A stretch of 64,000 bases of DNA, from positions 186,001-250,000 of the forward strand of contig NW_026570282.1 of the NCBI RefSeq assembly GCF_019649055.1, written 5' to 3'. The notes below the pieces were generated by a model, which saw nothing but the letters and a program-made list of their open reading frames with translations, did no database searches and had not been told where the DNA came from. The position numbers were made by a program, and so were the translations under genes. Source of the DNA: Paramacrobiotus metropolitanus (taxonomy: Eukaryota; Tardigrada; Eutardigrada; Parachela; Macrobiotidae). Position 1 is the stretch's first letter, and every line of letters begins with the position of its first letter. Shown piece after piece: positions 12,340 to 23,897 of the stretch.

Positions 12340-13660
12340 ATGGCAGAACCCGCAGTTTCCCCGCTTCCCGCCACCACACCCGCTCCAGTCCCAACCCTAG
12401 CTCCTACGCCCCCGCCATCCACACAGGAATCTAAATGCATCGTGCTGGATTCAAAAGCTGTCCTGCGCGAAAAGCACATTAAACGGCCTATGAACGCGTT
12501 CATGGTGTGGGCGCATGAGCGGCGTCGTCAGATGTCAGCCGACAGTCCCAAAATGCACCACTCCAACATTAGTAAGATATTGGGCGCTGAATGGAAACTC
12601 CTTAGTCCAGCCGAAAAACAACCGTTTGTTGAGGAGGCCAAGAAGATCCATACTCAACACATGCTGGCAAGCATAATCTTGATTCTTACTAGTAGTACTT
12701 CCTACCAGATACCTAGGCAGCGTAATTTGCATCCATATAATTATGTGAGCTACCACGTTTTTACTTTTTGATGCCTTGTCATCTGGTTCTTTAGGATAAA
12801 TCAGCCACTGCTACTACATTATGTAGTAAATTTACCATTATTGCATAGCGGTGGTAGTTTTGCTACTTTCGCACCACATATTTTCGATTAATACGAATGT
12901 CACTTTTGTGACACGGTAATATGGTACTTCAAATTTACAAGTTAACTGTTAACAAATAAATTTTATATTTCATGATGCGATCCTGCGGATCATCCACTTC
13001 GTTGACTGAAGTTACTGTTGATACTTAAGGTCTAAGGAAATTAATTTTCAGGATCACCCAGATTACAAATACCGTCCTCAACGTAAATTGAAGCCTCTCA
13101 TGAAAAAAGTGCGCGCTCATTCCGCGCCGAAACAGCTGCTTCCTGGCCCAGTATCGTATTCTATAATCAGCACACCGGATGATCTGCCATTCGAAATGCC
13201 GATTGTCGGCGTGTCATCCGTGCGGGCTTTTGCCGTTGAGGATTTTCCCAGTACTCCGCGCCGTTCACTGTCGGCCGCATCTTCGCCTTGCCCGTCCAGT
13301 GCCCGTTCACCGGCGTTTGGCCGCTCCTTAGGTCGTTATCCGCCAGCCGCCCCGGTGCCGGCGAAGTCCTGGCCACTTATAGCTGGTCCTGGTCGGTCAC
13401 CTGGCTCGTTTTGTCCGACTAAGCCAGTCGGTGTTTACCGTGGTCCTCTGCCGAAGTCGCCGCTAACAAAATCGACGGGGACGCCGAAGCGTCCCAGAAC
13501 GTTTGCCAAATTGGAGGATTATTCGGCATATTTGTTGGGCGATGATGCATTGAGTATCCCGCCACCTCTGGTTGTTAAGAAAGTGTCAGAATTTGACTCC
13601 ATCATTCATAAGCACAACACGAGAAAAGCGACAGTGGACATAAAATCCAGGTCAAAATAG
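12340..13660 (+). CDS. SOX-family HMG-box transcription factor
   Basis: Two exons, 12340-12666 and 13052-13660, giving 311 aa. The ATG at 12340 has a good context (GACAATGG). The HMG box spans residues about 46-122. Exon 1 has [20 protein letters not shown], then [20 protein letters not shown], and exon 2 has [12 protein letters not shown]. The RPMNAFMVW core and HPDYKYRP tail are diagnostic of SOX proteins, which bend DNA and regulate development. The box resembles group B, with group D-like features ([13 protein letters not shown]), so the subgroup is open. The N-terminus is Pro-rich and the C-terminus Ser/Pro-rich, as in transactivation regions. The intron begins with GC (ATGCTG|GCAAGC) and ends TTTTCAG; no GT donor gives an in-frame box. 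Confidence 0.93.
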
Positions 13661-14276
13661 CGGTCAACATTGTTGAAGTTGTGATTGTGTGTTGTTAATT
13701 TAAATTGCAGTGGTTGTTGTAATATTTTGTAGCGCATAAATACAGTACGTTGTCGTTGTGTTTTTTCTGTAGTGGCATGATTCTATGAGTTGTTATCGCA
13801 TGGTGTAATTCTAATCTTCTATACCGTACGTTTGTGTGAGCGGGGATGAAAGTGCCCATTTTCTATAAAGCTTTCTTTTGTGTTTTAAATCAGTAATAGC
13901 CGATTCCAGTTTGAACTTTGCAGTCTTAATGGTAAGCCTTAAGGGCTGCAAAAATTAAAATGGGAAAAATAGTACGTACTTCGGAATTCGAATTAGTAAT
14001 TACCATTCATAAACCATCGACTTCGATATTTAAGTTCGATAGTAGTGTTCCAGAATTAAAATTGCCAATTTGCTTGTAGTTGTGGAGCTTGGTGATTTGC
14101 TGCTTATAAGAAAGTAGTAAGTTCTCTTCAACCTTTGATGAGTATCATAATGCGAGTACAAACTATGTACCAAACAAAACGGCGTTTACAAAAGAAAAAC
14201 TTCCTCTATGCTATCCTGAGCGGGGGATCGTGCCCATTACACAAATCGCGTTTCCCCGTTGTATTTGCATAGATAC
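13661..14276. other. Intergenic, 3' flank of SOX
   Basis: Presumed 3' untranslated region and spacer. Nothing else recognised. Confidence 0.5.
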
Positions 14277-14788
14277 TCACTGCTTAAAAAACTCTTTCGC
14301 CCGCTTCTGGCCAGTGGAAATCGCTATACCGTTTCCAACCTTATCCACTAGCTTTTAGTTCCGTCTCTCCAAGGTCCGTAAATTTCGAAGGCGGCTGCAG
14401 CAACGAAATCGTATCTTGGTTGCAGCCAGGCGTGTTTCGCTAGTTTCTGCCTTTCCGCGAGTTCGGCTGCTGCGCCGGCGTTCACGGAGGTGCGGTCGAT
14501 GTACGAGGCCGCCAGCGTGTCCACGCAGGTAACACTAACATCCACGGCCAGCGGTTTTCCGCGCGCCCACGGTATAAGTATGATCACTGACAGACAGATC
14601 ACATCCGGCCTTTTCTTATCCTTCAGAGACAGACTTTTTAGTTCCATTCTAGAATGGAAGCCGGCTGACTTCAGGCCTCTGGTAAATTCCGCACTGATTC
14701 CGTCGTGTCGTGGTAGTCTTCCGGCAGACCGCTTACAGCGAAGCGCCGAAGTCCATGCCGGCCCAACTCGTCGACCAACCCTCCACAA
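14277..14788 (-). pseudogene. Decayed fragment of a retroelement C-terminal region
   Basis: The minus strand encodes KKRPDVICLSVIILIPWARG, then KPLAVDVSVTCVDTLAASYI, AELAERQKLAKHAWL and AAFEIYGPW. After a stop near 14348 and a one-base shift it continues VDKVGNGIAISTGQKRAKEF. The order RPD...PW.G...D.....DTLA...A..A...K...Y...FGPW...TG..RA..F is one I know from C-terminal segments of reverse-transcriptase-bearing elements scattered through invertebrate genomes. The frame break and missing upstream reverse transcriptase mark it as a dead fragment. Family assignment is from memory of the motif and tentative. Confidence 0.45.
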
Positions 14789-15335
14789 AGTTGTAAGTAG
14801 TAACTGCGTATTTAGGTAATAATGCCAGCAGCAAAAGATAACTGTTTATGCCATTAGCCCAACAAACTGCATGTATCTGTATTGTACGAAGTAGAGTAGT
14901 TAGTAATAAACTGAGTAAGTAGTAATAAAATTTTGCTACCTGTGCTTCCTCTGTCTCTTATTTTTTCGCACCGCCGCTGCGAACTCTGAAAAGAAAGCAC
15001 CCGCCACGGATGACAGCCAGCAGTGCTATCAGTTCAGTGTCAGCTGCAGATTTCGAGTAGAGATTTTATTAAAAATCGTAAGTACTTACAAGTTTTACCT
15101 AATTGTAAGTGATTTCGAGTTTTAAAATTTACAGTTTCGTTATTACGTACTTAAAACGTTTAGAATTTCAGCCGTTTGACGAATTTATCCTTCTACACTT
15201 TCTAAAGTTTTTGGTTTCTAAACCGCTAAAGGTTTCCTGAGAGGCCTTGTACAAGATAAGTTTGAAGGCCTGGTTCGCCATCTGGCTCCATCTGATTAAT
15301 TTACCGACGTTCGCAGGATTTGTGAAGTGTTGTTT
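14789..15335. other. Intergenic, upstream of the Lys-rich protein gene
   Basis: Likely promoter and 5' untranslated region of the next gene. Nothing specific recognised. Confidence 0.45.
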
Positions 15336-17013
15336 ATGGTTTATAAAATGACGGACCGAAATCATAACGCCAAACTCCAAGCGATTGCCACAACTGGATT
15401 TGATGCCATTGCTAATAATTCATCGGAATCTGTGCATCAGTTAACCGAGGAGCACCCCCCAGTCCTTTCGGACGCTCATTCACCCCAAGCCAAACAACCC
15501 GAACCGCCCCCCACATGTCTCCTCGACCATCCCAAACTGTTGTCCAACAATTTCCATTTCCTTAAAGGTGTTGATCTCCACCATCCGATTCTGTCGCATG
15601 AAATGGCGTTCGCGGAGGCGGTCGCCACCAGGAACAACCCGACCACCATGGACAACATTCGCACTAAACTCACATCACTGCCCCCCAATTTCGCGTCGTT
15701 CAGCAAAGAACAACAGACCGCCTATCTCCGTCTGGTCGACTGTGCCGAAATGAAGCAGACCCTCAAATATGAACTGAAGAATAAAGAAAAATTGGTTCGG
15801 GATCTGGAGATGCGGTATTTGTCAGCAGACTTTGGTCTTGGGAATGTGGTGCACGGATGGGATTTGACGGGAAATTATGGGGTGGCTGATCGGCAGGTCG
15901 GTACCCCGCGGGTGGTTAGTCGAAGGAAAATTAAAGACGGTGATCGGATTTTCTCGTCATCGTCGGTGATGTCTTTCACCAATCCTGTCAAAACTTCCGA
16001 AACACATCTGCCGGAGATTAAGAAGAAAAAGGAGAAAATGCAGAAGAAAAAGCAGATAAGTACACTAAATCGTATGCAGAGCAGTCAGATGGAGATGCTG
16101 GAGACCGAAGATGAACCAGTGGAAAGGACTTACACAGTAACGGAGAAAAAGCAGAAGGCTCGTGCAGATAACGATGATATTTTGAATGTAAAACAGAAGC
16201 TTTCTAAGAAGAAAAATATGGTGACCAAGAAACCGAAGAACTCCACTGGCTATCGGGATATTCCTGCTGGCGGCAAGCATTCACTGACGACAAGTGTTAC
16301 GACAAAGACGCCTAAAACACCCACTGTTTCCAAACCACCGGAGAAACCACCAATGGAAACGGGACACCGTTTAAGAACACTACTGACGAACAAAGCTCCG
16401 CATGCCGCGTCGTCCTCATTTACAAAGGTAAACTGTTAGTACGTCATTTTAGGTAATTTGCTGAGAGTTTTAAGCTATTAAACAGTCTTGAATAGAAAAC
16501 AGCTGTTTTAGATTTGGTTTAAGTGTTCTGGAAATGAGAGTTTTAATAGTAAACTACTAAACTGAATTGTCTTTATTATTTATAGTATGTGACCTTTCAG
16601 ATTTTTTCTGTTACTAGTTATTTATTGTAGCACCCGGGAAACTGACGAAGTTATTTAAAATATTGGTTTGTTAGCGTTAGCAACGTTTTTAGTTCACTTA
16701 ATTTTTAAGGGAACAAGTTGCTTTTCACAAGGATTTTGCGTTAATATCGGTTTCTCACATTATTTAAGAAATTATTTTGGTGTAGACTCCGGTGGACAGT
16801 TTTGGTTCTGGCCGGGATCAAGGAGGAAGCATCAAGTTAAAAATCTTTAAAACACGTGCCGGCATCCAGTCGGAAAGCAGCGAAGTTCCTCCCAGTCCGG
16901 CAGCCTCCATCACACCAGTGGACAGTAATCCCGAAACACCGAGCACGCCGAATCCGCTGAACACACTCTCCAAACGCCAGCGTGGTCGTCCGCCACGACG
17001 GCTAGCCGAGTGA
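15336..17013 (+). CDS. Uncharacterised Lys-rich nuclear-type protein with AT-hook-like C-terminus
   Basis: Two exons, 15336-16427 (donor AAAG|GTAAAC) and 16786-17013 (acceptor GTGTAG), giving 439 aa from the ATG at 15336; an alternative ATG in the same frame is at 15348. Not recognised as a known family. A mid-N-terminal helical stretch (TAYLRLVDCAEMKQTLKYEL then KNKEKLVRDLEMRYL) looks coiled-coil. The middle is strongly basic (EIKKKKEKMQKKKQI), and the last residues KRQRGRPPRRLAE resemble an AT-hook, so DNA or chromatin association is inferred. The 3' flank carries AATAAA at 17331. No paralogue is nearby. Confidence 0.75.
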
Positions 17014-17514
17014 GAACACACTGGGTATCTGATTATGCTGTATGTTCGGCAAGCAGTGCTGTAATCAATTGTCTTTATTTTGGCTTTGTCGTGTCGATGC
17101 GCCATAATCCCGTGTGTGACGTCGACTGTTATGTTTTAAATCCCTGCGTTGTTGCAGGATCAGTTATCCATGTTGTTCGTTAGCGTTAAAGCACATATTT
17201 TTTGTTGTACAGGAATCTGCGGTTGTGTTTCGCAGTTCGCCGCTTACTCATAACGGAATGATCGGTTTTTTGTTCTTTGACATCCGTTCGTGGGCGCGTC
17301 TTGTGCAGCTGTTGTAAATCATGAAGGTGAAATAAACTTTTTGCCTACACTTTCATTTCTGACGATTGAACCGTCGTTTACAGCGGGACTTTTTTGCGAT
17401 ATCAAGTTATTCACACGATGTCTGTTAATTGTTTGTGATGTGTCAGATTTTTGGAAGAGGTTTAGATAGCATATCAACGTTGTAGTTCGTTTAAAAGAAG
17501 CTCAAATTTTGAAA
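17014..17514. other. 3' untranslated region and spacer
   Basis: Stretch between the Lys-rich gene stop and the astacin-like start, with a poly(A) signal in the middle. Confidence 0.5.
17331..17336 (+). terminator. Poly(A) signal AATAAA
   Basis: Canonical hexamer about 320 bp after the stop of the Lys-rich protein gene. Confidence 0.55.
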
Positions 17515-19306
17515 ATGTCCTTGGTGAAATTCACAACAATCTTTCAATTTATTCCGAGGTCGTTTGTGCTGTTCATATTTTTCAAACTATCTGCATGTGC
17601 AGTTTTAGTTAAAGTCGACGATAACACGATATCTGATTCTGCCGTTAAGAATGGATCACAGCGCCAAATTTCGGAAGTGCGGTCTACTTTGAATCGCGAT
17701 ACAAAATTTGGACGATGGTCATCGGTAAGTTTATTAATAAGTCGGCTCTAAATCATTTACACTTGCCTGAAAATATGCATATCTCACATCTGTGTTAAAA
17801 ACATCCATACACAAATACAGTACGTATAATGTACTTCCCGTAAAAACTTGTTAGCTGTTTTGTGTTCACGTACGCAAGTAAAACTACATATTTTCAAATT
17901 TAAGAAAAATCAAGATAAACGGTATACTTTTAATATTATCTTTATTCTTTGTGCTTTAAACTGTATACAAGAGTTATATGTCGTGCAAACAGATCTGATC
18001 ATGAAGTGCCGACATTGTAAATTCCAGTTAAACCCGAGTTTACAGTACTTACATGAATTCTTTTCAGAGCAGGATTCCTTACCGGCTGGATTCCTCTTAC
18101 AGTGAGTGGAGCTTTTTATATGAAAAAAGACAGATTTTCGTCATATGTTTCGCATAACATAAGCACTGTTTTCCCCTCCGGTGTTGTACAGCTCCTTTTC
18201 AAAGAACGGCGATTCGGGAAGCTATGAGCCAGATTTCATCAGATGTCAATAACTGTGTCAGATTTGCGGAATTCGACTCGCGCACCGATATGGGAGAGGA
18301 TTTCTTGCTAATCACACCGACCGACGACGGGTGTGGCAAGAGTTCATAGTTTTAAAGATAATAAAAGCTAACAGCTTTTCTGTTGTTGGTGTTTGTTTCA
18401 GAACATTACAGCAAACTTGCTTTACATCGCCTGGACGCGATACAACGCGAGGTGGGCTGGGCCAACCACTTGTTATGTTTCCCGGAACCGGCGGTAATCA
18501 ACGCTAATATATATAACTGATATTCGAATCGTTATTTTTGAATACTGTACATCTTTTTTAGGATGCATGGATTCTAAGCGAGACATTATGAAGCTTCTTA
18601 GCAATGCTTTGGGTTTGCGTAATGAATTTTCCCGACCAGATAGAGACAATTTTATTTTGGTGCAACCACAAAATGTAAAATCAGGTATTGGCAAAGCGTC
18701 CATTAAGTATTTATGCTATAATATTGTACATACCTGTAAAAGGTCACACTGTCATCAGCGTATTATGCCTTTGTATATCAGAAAGCAAAAGACTGTTACG
18801 AGTACTAGCTGCTTTATTATCGCTCTACTTTATTAAGAGTTCCGTACGCTGGATCTGTTCCGGAAGTATCAACCGTCAGAAGTGGAATACCAGAATTTTC
18901 CCTTCGATTACCTCTCCATCACAATGTATTCGCAAGATCGATTCGCCATTGAAGGCACCGTCGCCTACAATCTCATCAATCCCGGTGCATTTGTGGGGAA
19001 TCTGCCGCGACTTAGCAAAGGTGACTGTCAAGGCCTGACAGCGCATTATGGATGCAGCTCTCTCTTCTGCTTAGATCGTAAGTCTATATGGTCAACCCCG
19101 TTGTAATAAAATGGAACCCGTGTGAACTTCTGGGATTTGTAGCCTATGCGGATGCAAAGGATAAGAGCATCACAGCCGACGCTGCATCCTGGAATCTGGA
19201 TGACTTGAACAATTTCAGTATTGCCAAAGATCTCTTTCACAAACCGAGTAAACCTAAAGCTTCCAGTCGACGGCCATTTTTGATTCGACCTATCGCTATT
19301 TTATAA
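17515..19306 (+). CDS. Secreted astacin-like protein without zinc ligands (pseudoprotease)
   Basis: Seven exons: 17515-17724, 18068-18101, 18192-18330, 18402-18493, 18562-18684, 18838-19077, 19143-19306. All phases close, giving 333 aa. The N-terminus is hydrophobic (about residues 8-30, ending LSACA), a plausible signal peptide. The astacin fold follows: RIPYRLDSSYTPFQRTAIRE, NNCVRFAEFDSRTD, CFTSPGRDTTRGGLGQPLVM, FSRPDRDNF, FPFDYLSITMYSQDRF, LSKGDCQGLTAHYGC. In astacins the zinc site is HExxHxxGxxHE. Here the aligned positions read KLLSNALGLRNE (169-180), so all three histidines and the catalytic Glu are replaced. The Met-turn SIMHY reads SITMY. Proteolysis is therefore not expected; a binding or decoy role is inferred. 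Confidence 0.92.
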
Positions 19307-19685
19307 TCATGGACAACCGGCAACAGTTTCATCAATTTACTGCTTTTTTGATCCTTTTAACAGCAACTCAAGTCACAAAATGTACTATTTCACCATTTGC
19401 CAGCAATCCAGTACATGGCCCAACAGCATAAAAATCAAATAAATGCCTGCAAATATGTTATAAAAGCTACAGTTTACAAAAAATCCAACTGTAATGTCTA
19501 GCTGACGTTGACAAAAACAAAATCCATCACAATATAAGGCAACCTTTTCAAAATTTTAAATGTTATATCACAACATAGTCGTATTAATCAATTTCACCAA
19601 GTGAAGAAGAAAACCAGAATAATTTCCGTGCAGTCCGATTAATAAAGGTAGATCATATAAAAACAACGGTTCCTTTCGGTCTGTG
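19307..19685. other. Convergent 3' flanks
   Basis: Spacer between the converging astacin-like and CECR2-like genes; AATAAA at about 19439 could serve the former. Confidence 0.45.
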
Positions 19686-21507
19686 TCACACGGGCCAATC
19701 ATAATCCGTTTTCTTCAAATACTGGGCTAGCAACACTCTGGCTTTACTCATCAACTCTTCCCTAGTCGCATTCGTAACAGAAACAGGGGCTTTGCGTCTG
19801 ACCTTTACTTCCGACGACTCAATTGATTCCGCAGGCGGCCGCGTAAACAATGGCGCAATAAACATAGGAACTTCGAAGGTTTCGTGCATCATAGCCCGTC
19901 GCTGATAGCGCTCCGCTCGCGACAATTTCTTTACTGGACTGTCACCGTCCACGGCTTCATCGGCCTTCATTGGAGATTTAGGGCGCTTTCGCTGTGCCAG
20001 CACCTCCTGCCGCTCCTGGCGGGCTTTTTCTCGCGCTAGCTGCGCCGCGGCAGACCGACGCCGGCGTAAAGTCATGCGTCGCTCGAGGTCATGGTTGCGC
20101 TGATTTTCGAAATGCTCATGGAGGCCAGGGAGAATTTTGTTTTCCAGATGACTGACCAGTGATCGGTTGCGGGTGCTATTGCCCAGTTTTCGGAGGTTAG
20201 CTACAATCTGGGTAAACTGTTCGGGTTCCGACGCTATTAGCTCCCAATCGTATGTGCCCTTTCCTCCAAGGGAATCGTAGTCGGCGTTGCTTTCTTTGTA
20301 CAGCCTCGTTCCTGAATGCATTAAAAATTACTGATCACAAAGCAAATTCATCTAGGGAGCCATACTCCAGGAATTCACACAAATCTATTCTATTTTTGTT
20401 GACTCCTGTACTAATAATTTATGATTTACGAGTACGTACCCTTTCTTTGCGGAACAGTAGTAACAGCACAGACTGTCCAGTAACAGAAAGAAAATTTGCA
20501 AATTCTCGTTTACCGACTGAGCCAGAATTAAAAATTTCAGTTTGACTTCTTTCAGCATCGGTGGGCGTTTAGCCTGTAGGTATTTTGTTCGAATTACATT
20601 TCTCTTTTAAATTTTAACCAACAAAATAGCGGCAGTTCATTATGGTCATAATAGGAAAGAAAACCAATACCCAATGAAACAGCCTGAAATTTAGAAGCCC
20701 GTTTATTGGAAGTAATTATTATCCGGGATTTCTCAGTGTGCACCAGTGCGGTATTGTTTTCACCCTGCAGTGATCCCTGTGGCTGTGGGAAAACGAAATA
20801 ATAAAATACAAAAAGATTACCCGTTCCAAAACGATAAAGATAAACTGAAGGCGCTGATGCCGAATGTACGAAGAAACAATTAATTTCACTTCTCGAGAGA
20901 CGATGACAGCCCTGCACTTACCGCAGAGATAATAGTACGTATTGCCCCGCTGGTCCGTTCCAATGGGCGAAATTCTCAAAACATCATCCTCCACCGATTC
21001 GATGTAATTCGTCCTAATCAGATAGTTCATCATCCAGCAGTTCAACAGGACCACCATCACCTCTGCCTTCATGACCGGGGCCAGAGAGTGAAAATCCAGC
21101 AGGGCCATGCGCGGCGTCTCCACTTTCACTTCTGGCACGGCCTCCGTTGACGACGCGGTGACGGCGTTCTCCGCACACTCACCGGTCACCGCGGTGAAGG
21201 GGCACGGCAGATCGGTTGGGCAGTACGCCTGCCATTTGCGGATGGCCAGACTGCGCAGAATATCGAAACAACTGTCCTCCCGCACGTACGCTTGACCACA
21301 ACCCTTCAGAAGGCGGATGATAATGTTAGGCAGAACCAGCGGATCGAACTCGTCCTCTGTTTTCGCATCCGGAGGAAGGAGACTGTGTTCGTACTCGGAG
21401 ATGCCCAATTCAGGGAGATTCAGGTAGCCCTTGATGACATTATTAAACGTGTGAACAAAGTTAGGGACGGCAGAGGATCGGCGCAGGATGGTCAGTGGCT
21501 CGTCCAT
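19686..21507 (-). CDS. CECR2-like chromatin protein lacking a bromodomain
   Basis: Two exons, 20922-21507 and 19686-20311, giving 403 aa (start ATG at 21507). The order matches the N-terminal third of vertebrate CECR2, a partner of ISWI/SNF2 remodellers: a helical start with LNLPELGISEYEHSLLPP, NIIIRLLKGCGQ, a middle helical region, then RISPIGTDQRGNTYYYLCGT running into RLYKES. Next comes YDWELIASEPEQFTQIVANL with the Ser/Arg stretch LGNSTRNRSLVSHLE. After a basic coiled stretch (ERRMTLRRRRSAAAQLAREK) the protein ends TDYDWPV. Vertebrate CECR2 is far longer and carries a bromodomain, which is absent here. It could instead be another DDT/WHIM-type protein, but the YYY..GTRLYKE match favours CECR2. 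Confidence 0.72.
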
Positions 21508-23431
21508 TGCGCTGACTGAGCAGATAATGCGGATTGGCACCGCACTACACTCCACCGTAGCAACACGCTCTCAGCCAACCCACCACACAGATGTCCAACT
21601 AAAAGTTTTGCCAGTCTCAGTAAATGAATATAGGCACAGAGAAAAAGAGAAAATTAATACCAAAATAACTTCTCGTAGAAGAAATACTGACAAAAATTAC
21701 GAGGGTTTTCCTGCTCAAAAGGTGAGAACGGATTCGAAACGAAAAACCTGCATGCCCAATTCATGAATTTTTTCTGCTAGATAGGCGTCTGCAATCTCGA
21801 TCCCTGGGAAACGAAACCAAGCCAGTCAGCAAGCACAGCACATCAAATCCACTCTTTAGTCTTTACTCTTTATAGCACGTAAGTACTAACTTTTTTATAC
21901 TGCGCACTCGTATACTGTAATAGCAAAACGTCTTGTTAGTGCATTTCGAACGCTCCAATAATACGAGTACTTAAGTAATTCTGACATCAGTTAATTTTAA
22001 TTTATCATTACTGCACTATAAGTTTCTGTGCCTTTTTCTGAGCTTCTGCGAATTTTTAAAAAGAACTTTTGTGTTGATCAAGTAGAACAGAATTCTTTTT
22101 ACAAATCCCAGTATTATACACTGTGGAATTTCAAGCCCTGTGGAATTTTGAATACTGTATTATAAGCATAATATGGATGTACTTGTACTTGTATTTTATC
22201 TTGCACTAACTGTGCTAATAATAATTTACTATAACTTATTATATGAATATTGAATACTAATTAATTATCTGGTTCTGTGCCAGAATTTCGACCATAACGC
22301 AAGATCTCAGCTTCTGCTCGTCCAGTTCTGCTGCTCCAAGATATAACATAATCTTTTCTGCGCGGCGAGTGTTTGTAAACTGTGGGCCGTTTGCCATCTT
22401 GATTATTAATTTTAGGCCCAGTGGTCACTCCAAAGCTTGTTACCATGGATGCCATTGGGATTACATGTGTCTGCTTTAATTTGCTACCATGCACGGCATT
22501 ACTTGTCAATGTTCAGTTCAAGTTTATTTTTCATTGAAAGCAGCAATAAAAAACACCAAGCAGCTAAATTAAGTACACATTAGAAAGTAATCGGATACGA
22601 TTAGTGGATCCGATCTGTGACGTTTCAAAATGCAATAGTCATAAGCCAGTTTTCATCCGTGCTTAGCTAGTTTTTATGCTAATTGAGCTACGTGGTCGTT
22701 TCGGCAGCTTTGAGCTGCCGGAAGGACCACATAAACATCGTTGATCACTGCAAGGTCACTGCTATATGGATTGCACTTCGGTCGTAAATCCTTTAGATCT
22801 CGAATTGAGGTATGGAGTCGTACATAGGACGTTGTGAAAATGTCGTGCAATGAACTGGGATTGCACTGGGCGGCATAGCTCGGCAAAAGAGTACTTACTC
22901 GGCAGGCTAATCAACTACCGAGTACTTTAATGCAAAAAAAACTAAACAGATAAAAGCAAAGATATGCTTCTAGGTTATGGTTACGGCGTGAAATGGCACA
23001 ATAATAAGTACAAACAAAGAAAATTTTGAAATGCATCTACTACTTGCTGACGCCAAACTAATGTACCACTGCAGTAGGACATCCGGGGGTAGCCGAACAT
23101 TCTTTACATGCTCCAAGGCACCTTACACCAAGTTCTGAAATATCGAAAAACACAATACCATTACGTTTACGCACATGCGCTTAATCAAACATAATAAAAT
23201 CGTAAATTATGAAACCGGCTTGCATAAAACTGGATAACAATTCAAAATTAACAGCAAATATGCGTCAGCTAGAGAAATACATATAACACAGTTCGGATCA
23301 TATTATCATCACACTGAAACAGCTAAGCACTCGTAATGTGGCGCTATACATAGTCATTAATCATCTGTATTATTATAAATTTCGAAAACATTTTACAATT
23401 TTATCTTCTTCTTTATGAGGTTTATAAATTG
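21508..23431. other. Long intergenic stretch, nothing recognised except a hairpin
   Basis: A+T-rich. Minus-strand frames at 22261-22509 and 22674-22886 are open, but no domain, signal peptide or splice partner could be seen. Confidence 0.45.
22702..22720. repeat. Perfect 8-bp hairpin with 3-nt loop
   Basis: CGGCAGCT, loop TTG, then AGCTGCCG. Isolated in intergenic DNA, with no run of T after it. Confidence 0.5.
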
Positions 23432-23880
23432 CTATAATGCCAATCGAGTTATTAGCAACAGCATCCTGACGCTTTCCATTGCCTCATCAGAAAGGTAAAG
23501 TGTGGTAAAAGTATACATACTAGATTTAGCGGGACTGCTCCTTATTTTGCAAATGGCTTCCTTCATGGTCACCTCGGTTTTGTCGGTTAAGCAGACCTTT
23601 GTGAAAGGAGAGGGATAGCTTTTACCTTGCCATGTTTGGAATGCGTCTCCTAAAATGTGACATAAACTCAAGGTAGTAGTTTTTAACTTCAGCTTGCTCT
23701 CGTCCACCACGGGAAAAATAAAAGTAAGTATATAATAGACGAAGCCGTAGACACACAATTTTACCATCATAAAGTTTAATACGTTTAATATATTTATTTC
23801 GACAACAGCCATTATACATAACAAAATGCCTGCGCTGATTTATACTAATAAAAATGATCGAATTAAAAATGATTCTCAAA
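23432..23880 (-). CDS. Unidentified open frame, possibly exonic
   Basis: Two overlapping minus-strand frames remain open here. One contains YFYFSRGGREQAEVKNYYLE, which faintly recalls the YF..RGR.E start of sigma GSTs. The other has a hydrophobic start (ATG GCT GTT GTC, about 23810) followed by VVDESKLKLKTTTLSLCH. Neither can be joined to other exons with certainty. It may be a GST relic, a small unknown gene or chance. Confidence 0.18.
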
Positions 23881-23897
23881 ATATCTTAGTAACTGCG

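Noticed and set aside
14490-14819. Long plus-strand frame opposite the retroelement fragment
   Set aside because: Only the minus strand shows a recognisable motif; this is its shadow.
22261-22509. Minus-strand frame of 82 codons
   Set aside because: No signal, domain or splice partner, and base composition like the surrounding intergenic DNA.
23622-23880. Possible extra GST N-terminal exon (YFYFSRGGREQAE)
   Set aside because: The match to YF..RGR.E needs a two-residue insertion, and no following GST exons are found nearby.
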